Part shown: positions 15,150 through 21,395 of the stretch, piece after piece | Position numbering within the stretch: the stretch's first letter is position 1 | How the letters are laid out: each line of letters opens with the position of its first letter | DNA from: Mucilaginibacter sp. UBA4741 | Lineage (GTDB): Bacteria; Bacteroidota; Bacteroidia; Sphingobacteriales; Sphingobacteriaceae | Length of the DNA stretch: 23,421 nucleotides | Reading direction: 5' to 3' | Assembly: GCA_002403905.1 (NCBI GenBank) | Contig: DHIR01000267.1 | Span: 1-23,421 of the forward strand | Position numbers and translations under genes: made by a program | The notes under the pieces: model-generated | What the model saw: only the letters and a program-made list of their open reading frames with translations | What the model was told of the DNA's origin: nothing | Databases searched by the model: none

Positions 15150-16529
15150 ATGGATGTAGGCTTTTATTTAGGCGAATTGCTAATGCAGCAAGGCGAAGTA
15201 AGTGTACCCGGGTTGGGTTACTTTGTCCAGGTGCGTGTAAGTGGTTATTATGACGAGGCTACCCGCAAGTTCCATCCACCCTATCACCAGGCACAGTTTG
15301 ATGCACAGTCGATAGATGATGATGCGCTGGCCGAATATATAGCCGCGAAAAAAAACATATCAGTTGCATCTGCCAAATACTTTGCCGAAAAATACATTAC
15401 CAATTTAAAACAACAGGCTTTATTAGGCGAGGTACCAATTGGTAACCTGGGCTGGTTTTATACCGAGCTTGCCCAACTAACCTTTAAGCCTGCCGATAAA
15501 ATAATTGACGATACTATTTTTTACGGTTTTGAACCCATCAGCATAAATAAAATTGGGGATGTTGAAGCGATAGAAGAAAGGCCAAAAGTAGAACTGAATT
15601 TCCCGCCAAAACCAGCGGCAACCGAAGATCAGCCTGAAGAAATATCGGCATCGGCAGAACCTGTACAAACCATACTGCCTGCCCGTGTTTATGACGAAGA
15701 GCAAGCAGGTGTATCATCTGAATTTTTTGACCCGGATAGTGAGGAAGAAGAAGAAACCCGGGGCCCGCTACGCTTATTGCTGATTATATTAATAGCTATT
15801 GTAGTAATAGGCGTTGGTATATTTGCGTTATATCGTTATAAGCCCGATACATTTGCCAGGATGGCTTTCTGGCAACACGAAACTAAAGTTGTAGATAGTA
15901 TTAAACCAAAACCAATAATAGCAGCTAAACCAGATACAGTTTTTGCAGATACTGCTAAAAAAGACACCTTAACAGTTAAAAAAGATACAGTTGTTAAAGC
16001 TGCACCTAAAAAAACAGAGACTATTATTGTACAGCCGGTAGCCAAGCCTGCACCTAAAAAAACAGAAATAATTATTATACAGCAACCGGCAGTAATACCT
16101 AAGAAAAAGGAGACCATTATATCGCAGCAACCGGCAGTAATAACAAATAATACAATACCTGCTGCCACAAAGCAACCGGTATTAACAAAGCCTAAAAAAG
16201 CCAGGGTGGTAACTAAGGCTCCTGAAGAAGCGGCAGATAATGCAGGCGTAATCAGTGCCAAACCATCAGACGCGGTAGGCACCAGGCGTTTTGAGGTTTA
16301 CGTGTATGACGCTACTACCATTGCAGATGCTAACACCGTTATTAAAAAATTGAAAAAGGCCGGCTTTGACCCAAGGTGGGTAACAGATGCTACAGGTACA
16401 CTTTATCATATATCAATTGGTCACTTTGCAACCAAACAAGAAGCTACAGACCTTGCCTTTAGTGCGATACAATCAGGAAAAATGCCTCGCGGCGATGCTT
16501 ACGGAATAGAAATTATACCACAAAAATAA
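15150..16529 (+). CDS. HU-CCDC81 and SPOR domain membrane protein
   Basis: A 459-residue bitopic inner-membrane protein. Residues about 1-130 resemble the paired HU-like domains of the HU-CCDC81 family (VPGLGYFVQVRVSGYYDEATRKFHPP, then GNLGWFYTEL). A long acidic linker (about 141-203) precedes one transmembrane helix (about 207-228). The periplasmic part is Lys/Pro/Thr-rich with imperfect repeats of the form PKKTETIIVQPVA, PKKTEIIIIQQPAVI and KKKETIISQQPAVI (about 286-331). A C-terminal SPOR domain (about 379-455, RRFEVYVYDA to IEIIPQ) follows. SPOR domains bind denuded peptidoglycan, often at division sites. The protein would thus link a cytoplasmic HU-like platform to the cell wall. It is 12 bases from exbB, suggesting cotranscription. 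Confidence 0.85.
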   Translation: MDVGFYLGELLMQQGEVSVPGLGYFVQVRVSGYYDEATRKFHPPYHQAQFDAQSIDDDALAEYIAAKKNISVASAKYFAEKYITNLKQQALLGEVPIGNLGWFYTELAQLTFKPADKIIDDTIFYGFEPISINKIGDVEAIEERPKVELNFPPKPAATEDQPEEISASAEPVQTILPARVYDEEQAGVSSEFFDPDSEEEEETRGPLRLLLIILIAIVVIGVGIFALYRYKPDTFARMAFWQHETKVVDSIKPKPIIAAKPDTVFADTAKKDTLTVKKDTVVKAAPKKTETIIVQPVAKPAPKKTEIIIIQQPAVIPKKKETIISQQPAVITNNTIPAATKQPVLTKPKKARVVTKAPEEAADNAGVISAKPSDAVGTRRFEVYVYDATTIADANTVIKKLKKAGFDPRWVTDATGTLYHISIGHFATKQEATDLAFSAIQSGKMPRGDAYGIEIIPQK

Positions 16530-16541
16530 CACAACATATTA

Positions 16542-17243
16542 ATGCAAGCAGTTACAGACACCGTTAAACAGTTAACAGACACCGCTAATCATGCTGCACA
16601 GCAGTTAGCCGCCATACCCACCCAGGATCTTCGCTTTGGCGATTTGATATTAAAAGGTGGCTGGGTAATGCTTCCAATAGGAATATTGGCTGTATTGGGT
16701 TTAGTTATATTTTTTGAAAGATATTTTACCATACGTAAAGCCTCAAAAAACGAATCGAACTTATTACAGCAAGTGCGCAGCAGCATACATTCGGGCAATT
16801 TGGAATCGGCTATTGCTATTTGCCGTAACAATAACTCGCCATTGGGCCGTATGTTGCAAAAAGGCTTGTTACGCATTGGCCGCCCCATCAAGGATATTGA
16901 GGGCGCTATAGAAAATATAGGCAAGCTGGAAGTAGCCAAACTAGAAAAAAACATAGGCATACTGGGCATTGTTGCCGGTATAGCGCCCATGTTTGGTTTC
17001 CTGGGTACCATTGCAGGGGTTATCAAGATCTTTTATGATATCTCTAAAACCGATAACATCAGTATGGGTGTAATATCAGGCGGTTTATATGTAAAGATGG
17101 TGACATCGGCAGCAGGTTTATTTGTAGGTATTGTGGCTTATGTATGCTACCATATTTTAAATATGATGGTTGATAAAGTGATACTGCAATTAGAGACCGA
17201 TGCTATTGAGTTTATTGATCTGTTAGAAGAACCCAGCAAATAA
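16542..17243 (+). CDS. exbB: ExbB/TolQ-type proton-channel subunit
   Basis: A 233-residue inner-membrane protein of the MotA/TolQ/ExbB family. Three transmembrane helices lie at about 39-58, 138-163 and 186-207, with a cytoplasmic loop between the first two. The signature APMFGFLGTIAGVI (148-161) marks TM2. Together with ExbD it uses proton flow to energise TonB. The gene is placed between HU/SPOR and exbD, and its stop codon overlaps the exbD start by one base (TAATG), a sign of translational coupling. It could equally be named TolQ; the TonB-like partner downstream favours ExbB. Confidence 0.93.
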   Translation: MQAVTDTVKQLTDTANHAAQQLAAIPTQDLRFGDLILKGGWVMLPIGILAVLGLVIFFERYFTIRKASKNESNLLQQVRSSIHSGNLESAIAICRNNNSPLGRMLQKGLLRIGRPIKDIEGAIENIGKLEVAKLEKNIGILGIVAGIAPMFGFLGTIAGVIKIFYDISKTDNISMGVISGGLYVKMVTSAAGLFVGIVAYVCYHILNMMVDKVILQLETDAIEFIDLLEEPSK

Positions 17244-17644
17244 TGAATTTAAGAAAGAGAAAAAGGGGAGCGTCTGCCGAGGTGCATACTTCGGCCATGA
17301 ACGATATCATGTTCTTCCTGCTTTTGTTTTTCCTGATAGCGTCAACGGTAACCAACCCTAACGTCATCAAGCTGATGCTGCCAAAATCATCAAGCGGGCA
17401 ATCGGTATCAAAAAAAACAATAACGGTATCAATAACCAAGGACCTTAAATATTACGTTGATAAAAAGGAAGTACCGGTAGCCGACTTAAACGCCAGCCTG
17501 CTAAGCTATAAAGCCATAGCAACCGAACTAACCATTGTACTATACGTAGACAAAACCGTAGCCATACAAGATGTAGTACAGGTAATGGACATAGCACAGA
17601 AATTGAATATTAAGTTAGTATTAGCAACGGAACCGAAGGGGTAA
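17243..17644 (+). CDS. exbD: ExbD/TolR-type energy-transducer subunit
   Basis: A 133-residue protein with a basic cytoplasmic N-terminus (MNLRKRKRG), one transmembrane helix (about 20-36) and a periplasmic domain. D21 in MNDIMFFLLLFFLI aligns with the essential membrane aspartate (D25 of E. coli ExbD) that carries protons. Length is typical. It overlaps exbB by one base. A palindromic heptamer repeat begins four bases after its stop and separates it from the tonB-like gene. Confidence 0.93.
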   Translation: MNLRKRKRGASAEVHTSAMNDIMFFLLLFFLIASTVTNPNVIKLMLPKSSSGQSVSKKTITVSITKDLKYYVDKKEVPVADLNASLLSYKAIATELTIVLYVDKTVAIQDVVQVMDIAQKLNIKLVLATEPKG

Positions 17645-17648
17645 ATTA

Positions 17649-17693
17649 GTCATTGGTCATTAGATAATTAGTCTAATGACCAATGACCAATGA
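17649..17693. repeat. Hairpin of heptamer repeats between exbD and tonB
   Basis: GTCATTGGTCATTAGA (17649-17664) pairs perfectly with 17672-17687 over 16 bp around TAATTAG. The arms are built of 7-base units (TAGTCAT, TGGTCAT; CTAATGA, CCAATGA, CCAATGA). With a strong stem but no long T-run it could act as an mRNA-processing or stabilising element inside the operon. Confidence 0.75.
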
Positions 17694-17701
17694 CTAAACA
17701 A

Positions 17702-18517
17702 ATGAACTACTTACAAGAAGAAAATAACTATCCAAAAGCATTTGCAGCTACAGGCGTGATACTGGCGTTTGTGATGGCTTTATGTTATTTTATTGTGTTC
17801 ACTAACCCGCCAAAGGCAGAGGACGGTACAGGCGGGATATTGGTTAATTACGGCACTACGGACGAAGGCATGGGCAGCGATTACATGAGCACCGAGCAGC
17901 CTTCGCAGTCGGAAAAAGCTAACCACACCAAACCAGATAAAGTAACTAAAGCCGCCCCTACCGAGCAAAAGACTCAAACAGAAACCAGCGACAAAAATGT
18001 AGTAACCCAAAATACAGAGGACGCGCCCGAAGTAGCGGCCAATACCAAAAAGCCAACCAATACTGTGGCTACACAGCCAACCAAAGCGGTTACCAAGCCA
18101 ACGGTAAACCAAAACGCGTTATATAAAGGCAAAACCAACAACGGCGTTGGCGAAGGCGACGGAACAACCGGCACACCCGGCAACCAGGGCAAACCAACCG
18201 GCAGCACATTAACCAATAACTATAACGGCACAGGCTCCGGCAATGGCGGCAGCCTGATGATGGAACAACGCAACTTTACCAGCAAACCCGCTATAAACGA
18301 TAATGGCCGCCATACCGGCAAGGTAGTGGTTGATATCCGTGTTGACAAAAACGGCAACGTAACGTACGCCCGTGCGGGTGCCCGCGGCACCACCATAAGC
18401 GACTCGAACCTCCTGCAAAGATGCGAGGATGCCGTAAAAAACTCCAAACTAAACCCGCTTGACTCTGCCCCCGACCCGCAAATTGGTACGGTGGTATTTG
18501 TGTTTAAGGTGAATTAA
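17702..18517 (+). CDS. tonB: TonB-like energy transducer
   Basis: A 271-residue TonB-family protein. A short cytoplasmic tail precedes one transmembrane anchor (about residues 12-33, FAATGVILAFVMALCYFIVF). A long periplasmic linker rich in Thr, Lys, Pro, Gln and Asn spans about 40-185. The C-terminal domain (about 195-271) has strand patterns GKVVVDIRVDKNGNVTYARAG and IGTVVFVFKVN, typical of TonB/AgmX-type ends. It should reach across the periplasm to outer-membrane receptors, perhaps the barrel encoded at 13239. An in-frame ATG four codons earlier (17690) lies inside the palindromic repeat; the ATG at 17702 is preferred because it lies outside the repeat. The linker is longer and more polar than in classical TonB. 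Confidence 0.82.
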   Translation: MNYLQEENNYPKAFAATGVILAFVMALCYFIVFTNPPKAEDGTGGILVNYGTTDEGMGSDYMSTEQPSQSEKANHTKPDKVTKAAPTEQKTQTETSDKNVVTQNTEDAPEVAANTKKPTNTVATQPTKAVTKPTVNQNALYKGKTNNGVGEGDGTTGTPGNQGKPTGSTLTNNYNGTGSGNGGSLMMEQRNFTSKPAINDNGRHTGKVVVDIRVDKNGNVTYARAGARGTTISDSNLLQRCEDAVKNSKLNPLDSAPDPQIGTVVFVFKVN

Positions 18518-18524
18518 ATTTGCT

Positions 18525-18577
18525 AAGGCACAAGTAGCCTTTGCGCACTTGCTTGCCCGACAGTACCTTGCGCCAGC
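18525..18577 (+). repeat. REP-like unit 1 (forward)
   Basis: A 53-bp unit starting AAGGCACAAGTAGCCTT, which folds with a 5-bp stem (AAGGC with GCCTT), and ending TTGCGCCAGC. It carries a GTAG tetramer, as classical REPs do. It begins eight bases after the tonB stop. Confidence 0.75.
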
Positions 18578-18590
18578 TACAGAAAATGCC

Positions 18591-18706
18591 ACTAGCGTGG
18601 CCCGACATCCTTGCGCCAGCGATGAAAATACGGTAGGTTTTTCGTATTTTTGTAGTAATAATAAGACATCTTCAAAAAGCTGTAAAGAACAAAAATTACC
18701 AACGTC
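18591..18706. repeat. Left copy of a 116-bp direct repeat
   Basis: It has exactly the same length as 19625-19740. The first 30 bases are a truncated REP end (ACTAGC to CGCCAGC, three mismatches between copies). The other 86 bases differ at nine positions, with the last 36 identical. A TATTTTTG at 18645-18652 fits TAnnTTTG perfectly, though no upstream TTTG box is evident. Confidence 0.85.
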
Positions 18707-18713
18707 CCCCCCC

Positions 18714-18765
18714 GCTGGCGCAAGTATGTCGGGCGGGTTAAGCGCGCAAAGGCTACTTGTGCCTT
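18714..18765 (-). repeat. REP-like unit 2 (reverse)
   Basis: A 52-bp reverse copy: starts GCTGGCGCAAG, ends GGCTACTTGTGCCTT. It follows a run of eight C (18706-18713). Confidence 0.75.
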
Positions 18766-18785
18766 TACAACAATATGTCCAACAC

Positions 18786-18838
18786 GCTGGCGCAAGGTAC
18801 TGTCGGGCGGCCAAGCGGGCAAAGGCTACTTGTGCCTT
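18786..18838 (-). repeat. REP-like unit 3 (reverse)
   Basis: A 53-bp reverse copy, close to the reverse complement of unit 1, ending 43 bases before the RAYT start codon. Unit 1 and this unit share the ACAGTACC variant in the centre, whereas units 2, 4 and 5 have ACATAC. Confidence 0.75.
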
Positions 18839-18881
18839 TACATACTTTACAACTAACTGTAATTATATTTATATTTAAGGC

Positions 18882-19451
18882 ATGAGTACCAAGTATAAAT
18901 TTCATGACCAGGAGAGATTGTATTTTATAACACTTGCAGTTGTAGGCTGGATCGATCTTTTTGTACGAAATGAATACCGGCAAATACTTTTAGACAGCTG
19001 GAAATATTGCCAAAAGAACAAAGGCTTGCAAATATTTGGATGGTGTATAATGACCAGCCATGTGCATATGATAATTGGTACAGAAAAAGACAATATGGAA
19101 GACATTGTGCGCGATATGAAGAGGCACACTTCTACAGCATTGCGAAAATGCATAGAGGAACATCCACAGGAAAGCAGGCGCGAGTGGATTTTGAAATTAA
19201 TGAAAGAAGCGGGATCAGAGAATAGTAACAATGCCCGGTTTCAACTTTGGCGACAAGACAACCACCCTATCGAATTGTTTACGCAAACAGTAACACATCA
19301 AAAATTATATTATATTCATAACAATCCGGTAACGGCTGGCTTTGTAGAAAGCCCGGAAGAATATTTATATAGTAGTGCTAAAGATTATTACGGTTTGCCT
19401 TCACAATTATTTCCAGACATTATTTTGATCGAGCCAATGGTGATGAAATAG
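18882..19451 (+). CDS. REP-associated tyrosine transposase (RAYT)
   Basis: A 189-residue protein of the IS200/IS605-like Y1 (HUH) family. The metal-binding HUH motif is H60-V61-H62 in MTSHVHMII. The catalytic tyrosine is most likely Y144 in KLYYIHNNPV (Y143 is adjacent). ITLAVVGW at the start, and NNPVTAGFV with YLYSSAKDYYG near the end, are typical of RAYTs in Bacteroidota. In studied systems the protein nicks single-stranded REP hairpins and stays genomically single-copy or few-copy. Here two reverse REP units lie upstream and two forward units downstream. The frame is intact and both active-site elements are present, so it may be active. Its last 25 codons are duplicated downstream as a diverged remnant. 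Confidence 0.9.
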   Translation: MSTKYKFHDQERLYFITLAVVGWIDLFVRNEYRQILLDSWKYCQKNKGLQIFGWCIMTSHVHMIIGTEKDNMEDIVRDMKRHTSTALRKCIEEHPQESRREWILKLMKEAGSENSNNARFQLWRQDNHPIELFTQTVTHQKLYYIHNNPVTAGFVESPEEYLYSSAKDYYGLPSQLFPDIILIEPMVMK

Positions 19452-19462
19452 TTTTAGTTTGT

Positions 19463-19514
19463 AAGGCACAAGTAGCCTTTGCCGCACTTGCTTGCCCGAC
19501 ATACTTGCGCCAGC
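19463..19514 (+). repeat. REP-like unit 4 (forward)
   Basis: A 52-bp forward copy 11 bases after the RAYT stop, AAGGCACAAGTAGCCTT to CGCCAGC, with GCCGCACTTG in place of GCGCACTTG. Confidence 0.75.
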
Positions 19515-19517
19515 GAC

Positions 19518-19592
19518 GCTAAAGATTATTACGGTTTACCATCACAATTATATCCGGAGATCATTTTGATCGAACCAATGGTAATGAAATAG
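19518..19592 (+). pseudogene. Remnant of a second RAYT (C-terminal 24 codons)
   Basis: The sequence reads AKDYYGLPSQLYPEIILIEP then MVMK and stop, parallel to the last residues of the intact RAYT (AKDYYGLPSQLFPDIILIEP then MVMK). Only two residues differ (F to Y, D to E), and most base differences are at third positions, so it came from a diverged paralogue and was under selection before the loss. The first part of the gene is missing; a REP unit end directly precedes it, suggesting recombination near a REP deleted the rest. Confidence 0.82.
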
Positions 19593-19602
19593 TTTAGTTT
19601 AT

Positions 19603-19654
19603 AAGGCACAAGTAGCCTTTGCGCACTAGCCCGGCCCGACATACTTGCGCCAGC
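19603..19654 (+). repeat. REP-like unit 5 (forward)
   Basis: A 52-bp forward copy 10 bases after the remnant stop, with a variant centre (CACTAGCCCGGCCCG). Its 3' 30 bases match the partial unit at 18591-18620. Confidence 0.75.
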
Positions 19655-19740
19655 GATAAAAATGCGACCGATTTTTCGTATTTTTGTAGTAATAGTAAGG
19701 CACCTTCAAAAAGCTGTAAAGAACAAAAATTACCAACGTC
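19625..19740. repeat. Right copy of the 116-bp direct repeat
   Basis: Partner of 18591-18706, also carrying a perfect TAnnTTTG (TATTTTTG, 19679-19686). The two copies lie 1034 bp apart start to start. After it, 19741-19809 is plain AT-rich DNA in which I see no gene or structure. Confidence 0.85.
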
Positions 19741-19809
19741 AATTTATAGGTTTTTTAAATAGCTTATTTTACTAACTATCTATAATTCAATAAATTATCC
19801 AATAAAAAC

Positions 19810-19944
19810 ACTACCGGCATAACCCCTTATACCCGGAAAACAGTGATTTTTACTACCGGCATTACCGTCAATGCCCGATAAACGCCCCAAATTACTACCG
19901 GCAAAACGTATAATGCCCGGAAAATGGTAATTTTTACTACCGGC
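19810..19944. repeat. 42-bp tandem array upstream of folC
   Basis: ACTACCGGC starts at 19810, 19852, 19894 and 19936, exactly 42 bp apart. There are three full units and the beginning of a fourth. Each full unit contains a dyad: CCGG-ATAA with TTAT-CCGG in unit 1, GGCATT with AATGCC in unit 2, and GGCA with TGCC in unit 3. Units 1 and 3 also share the tail CCCGGAAAA to ATTTTT. Read in the ACT ACC GGC frame it gives Thr-Thr-Gly repeats but hits stop codons, so it is not a gene as it stands. Confidence 0.85.
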
Positions 19945-19981
19945 TAAAGACGTTACACTCGTGTAAATAACATTTAGTTTA

Positions 19982-19989
19982 TAGCTTTG
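19982..19989 (+). promoter_or_regulatory. Perfect -7 box (TAGCTTTG) just before folC
   Basis: TAGCTTTG matches TAnnTTTG exactly, nine bases before the folC ATG at 19999. No good TTTG box lies 17-19 bp upstream. If used, transcription would start almost at the ATG, giving a near-leaderless mRNA. Confidence 0.4.
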
Positions 19990-19998
19990 CTATTGTAA

Positions 19999-21297
19999 AT
20001 GAACTACCAGCAAACCATCGACTACCTATACGCCCAACTACCCGTTTTTACCCGCGTAGGGATCTCTGCCTACAAAGCCGATTTGAACAATACGATTGAG
20101 CTTTGTAATCGGCTGGATAACCCGCAGCATAAGTTTAAGACGATCCATATAGCCGGCACCAATGGCAAAGGCTCAACCTCGCATATGCTGGCGGCGGTGC
20201 TGCAGGTGGCGGGTTATAAAACGGGGTTGTACACCTCGCCGCATTTAAAAGATTTCAGGGAGCGCATCCGGGTTAATGGCCAGATGATCAGCCAGCAAAC
20301 GGTTATTGATTTTGTGGCTAAACACCAACCGGATTTCGAGGACATACAACCCTCCTTTTTTGAGATGACCGTTGGACTTGCCTTTGATATTTTCGCTAAA
20401 GAAAAGGTGGACATAGCCGTTATTGAAACCGGGCTGGGCGGCAGGCTTGATTCGACCAATATTATTACCCCGCTCCTGTCCATCATCACCAACATCGGCT
20501 GGGACCATATGAATATCCTGGGCGATACCCTGCAACTTATAGCCGCCGAAAAAGCAGGCATCATCAAACCCAATGTACCCGTAATCATCGGCGAAAAGCA
20601 GGATGAGGTTGCCGATATATTCATCCGCAAAGCGGAACAGGAAAATGCCGTTATTAGCTTTGCATCAGACTTATTTAATTCAAAAGTTAAAAGTCAAAAG
20701 TCAAAAGGTTGGAATGATCTGTTGGAAGTTGAGATCACCGAAAACTCACCACTCACCACTCACCACTTACAACTAGATTTAACAGGAAGCTACCAGCTTA
20801 AAAATATAAAAACCGTATTCGCCACAATAAATGAGTTACGCACACAAGGCTTTATAATAACTGACGACCATATTAAAACTGCCCTGCGACAGGTTAAAAC
20901 GCTAACCGGCCTGCATGGGCGTTGGGAAGTACTAAGCACAAATCCATTAACCATTTGCGATACCGGGCATAACCCTGATGGCATACAGGAGGTTTTAAAA
21001 AACATTGCCAATGTACAGTATAACCAACTGCATTTTGTTATCGGTATGGTGAATGATAAGGATAGCAGTAAAGTATTATCCATGCTGCCCACTAATGCCA
21101 TTTACTATTTCTGCCAGCCCAATATGCCGCGTAGGTTGGAAGCGGAAAGCTTAAAGCAGAAGGCAGAAAGCTTTGGGTTAGTCGGACAGACTTATTCTTC
21201 GGTAAAAGACGCGTTTGCATCAGCACAAAAAAACGCGAAGGATAACGACCTGATATTTGTTGGCGGCAGCACGTTTGTTGTAGCCGAGATTGTCTGA
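19999..21297 (+). CDS. folC: Folylpolyglutamate/dihydrofolate synthase
   Basis: A 432-residue cytoplasmic ligase of the Mur/FolC family, which adds glutamate to folates (and, in bifunctional forms, to dihydropteroate) with ATP. The P-loop is GTNGKGS at 53-59. TSPHLKDFRERI (79-90) is the folate/Mg region, ETGLGGRLDSTNI (143-155) and GWDHMNILG (167-175) are family signatures, and K185 in AAEKAGIIK is the carbamylated lysine. GHNPDGI in the C-terminal domain is also conserved. Length is normal. Two 28-bp heptamer tracts are built into the variable linker (residues about 228-258) and a third heptamer-like tract encodes AESLKQKAESF. It follows the RAYT-REP region and the 42-bp array. From memory, folC sits close to TonB-system genes in other Bacteroidota, so the mobile region probably split a cluster. 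Confidence 0.95.
   Translation: MNYQQTIDYLYAQLPVFTRVGISAYKADLNNTIELCNRLDNPQHKFKTIHIAGTNGKGSTSHMLAAVLQVAGYKTGLYTSPHLKDFRERIRVNGQMISQQTVIDFVAKHQPDFEDIQPSFFEMTVGLAFDIFAKEKVDIAVIETGLGGRLDSTNIITPLLSIITNIGWDHMNILGDTLQLIAAEKAGIIKPNVPVIIGEKQDEVADIFIRKAEQENAVISFASDLFNSKVKSQKSKGWNDLLEVEITENSPLTTHHLQLDLTGSYQLKNIKTVFATINELRTQGFIITDDHIKTALRQVKTLTGLHGRWEVLSTNPLTICDTGHNPDGIQEVLKNIANVQYNQLHFVIGMVNDKDSSKVLSMLPTNAIYYFCQPNMPRRLEAESLKQKAESFGLVGQTYSSVKDAFASAQKNAKDNDLIFVGGSTFVVAEIV
20681..20708 (+). repeat. Heptamer tract 1 in folC
   Basis: Four 7-base units: CAAAAGT, TAAAAGT, CAAAAGT, CAAAAGG. It encodes the basic stretch KVKSQKSK in a part of the enzyme that is not conserved in the family. Confidence 0.8.
20744..20771 (+). 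repeat. Heptamer tract 2 in folC
   Basis: Four units: ACTCACC three times, then ACTTACA. It encodes SPLTTHHLQ. It begins 35 bases after tract 1. Confidence 0.8.
21145..21172 (+). repeat. Heptamer-like tract 3 in folC
   Basis: Units GAAAGCT, TAAAGCA, GAAGGCA, GAAAGCT. The encoded stretch (ESLKQKAESF) fits the expected helix at this site, so part of the pattern may be constrained by the protein. Confidence 0.5.
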
Positions 21298-21300
21298 ACT

Positions 21301-21330
21301 AGGATTTATAGGATGGATGGATTTCAGGAT
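21301..21330. repeat. GGAT-rich low-complexity tract
   Basis: GGAT recurs four times in 30 bases (AGGATTTAT, AGGATGGATGGATTTC, AGGAT) just after the folC stop. It resembles short degenerate intergenic repeats in this phylum. No function is seen. Confidence 0.35.
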
Positions 21331-21395
21331 ACTGTTGGTTTGTAAGGTTTTGGTTTAGACATTTTATTCTAATTTTACCTTCCTAAATACGCAAT

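Larger units (their letters stand above)
18525..19740. mobile_element. RAYT-REP locus between tonB and folC
   Basis: The segment holds five full REP-like units (three forward, two reverse), a partial unit, a RAYT gene, the tail of a second RAYT and 116-bp direct repeats near its two sides (18591-18706 and 19625-19740). RAYT systems are domesticated relatives of IS200/IS605 elements in which the transposase acts on REP palindromes; that is known for other bacteria and applied here by motif. Nothing in the interval encodes an unrelated gene. Confidence 0.7.

Noticed and set aside
18706..18713. Run of eight C as a phase-variation tract
   Set aside because: It lies in noncoding repeat DNA well upstream of the RAYT start and not between promoter elements that I can recognise.
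18449..18983. Several overlapping open frames through the REP units (for example 18549-18878)
   Set aside because: They consist of translated REP repeats and share only repeat-derived peptides; none has a domain or consistent start.
19518..19592. Remnant as a real small gene
   Set aside because: It has no start codon or promoter of its own, and it parallels the end of the neighbouring RAYT codon by codon.
19810..19944. 42-bp array as a CRISPR
   Set aside because: The units have no conserved repeat separated by unique spacers (only a 9-10 base word is fully constant), there are only three, and no cas genes are present.
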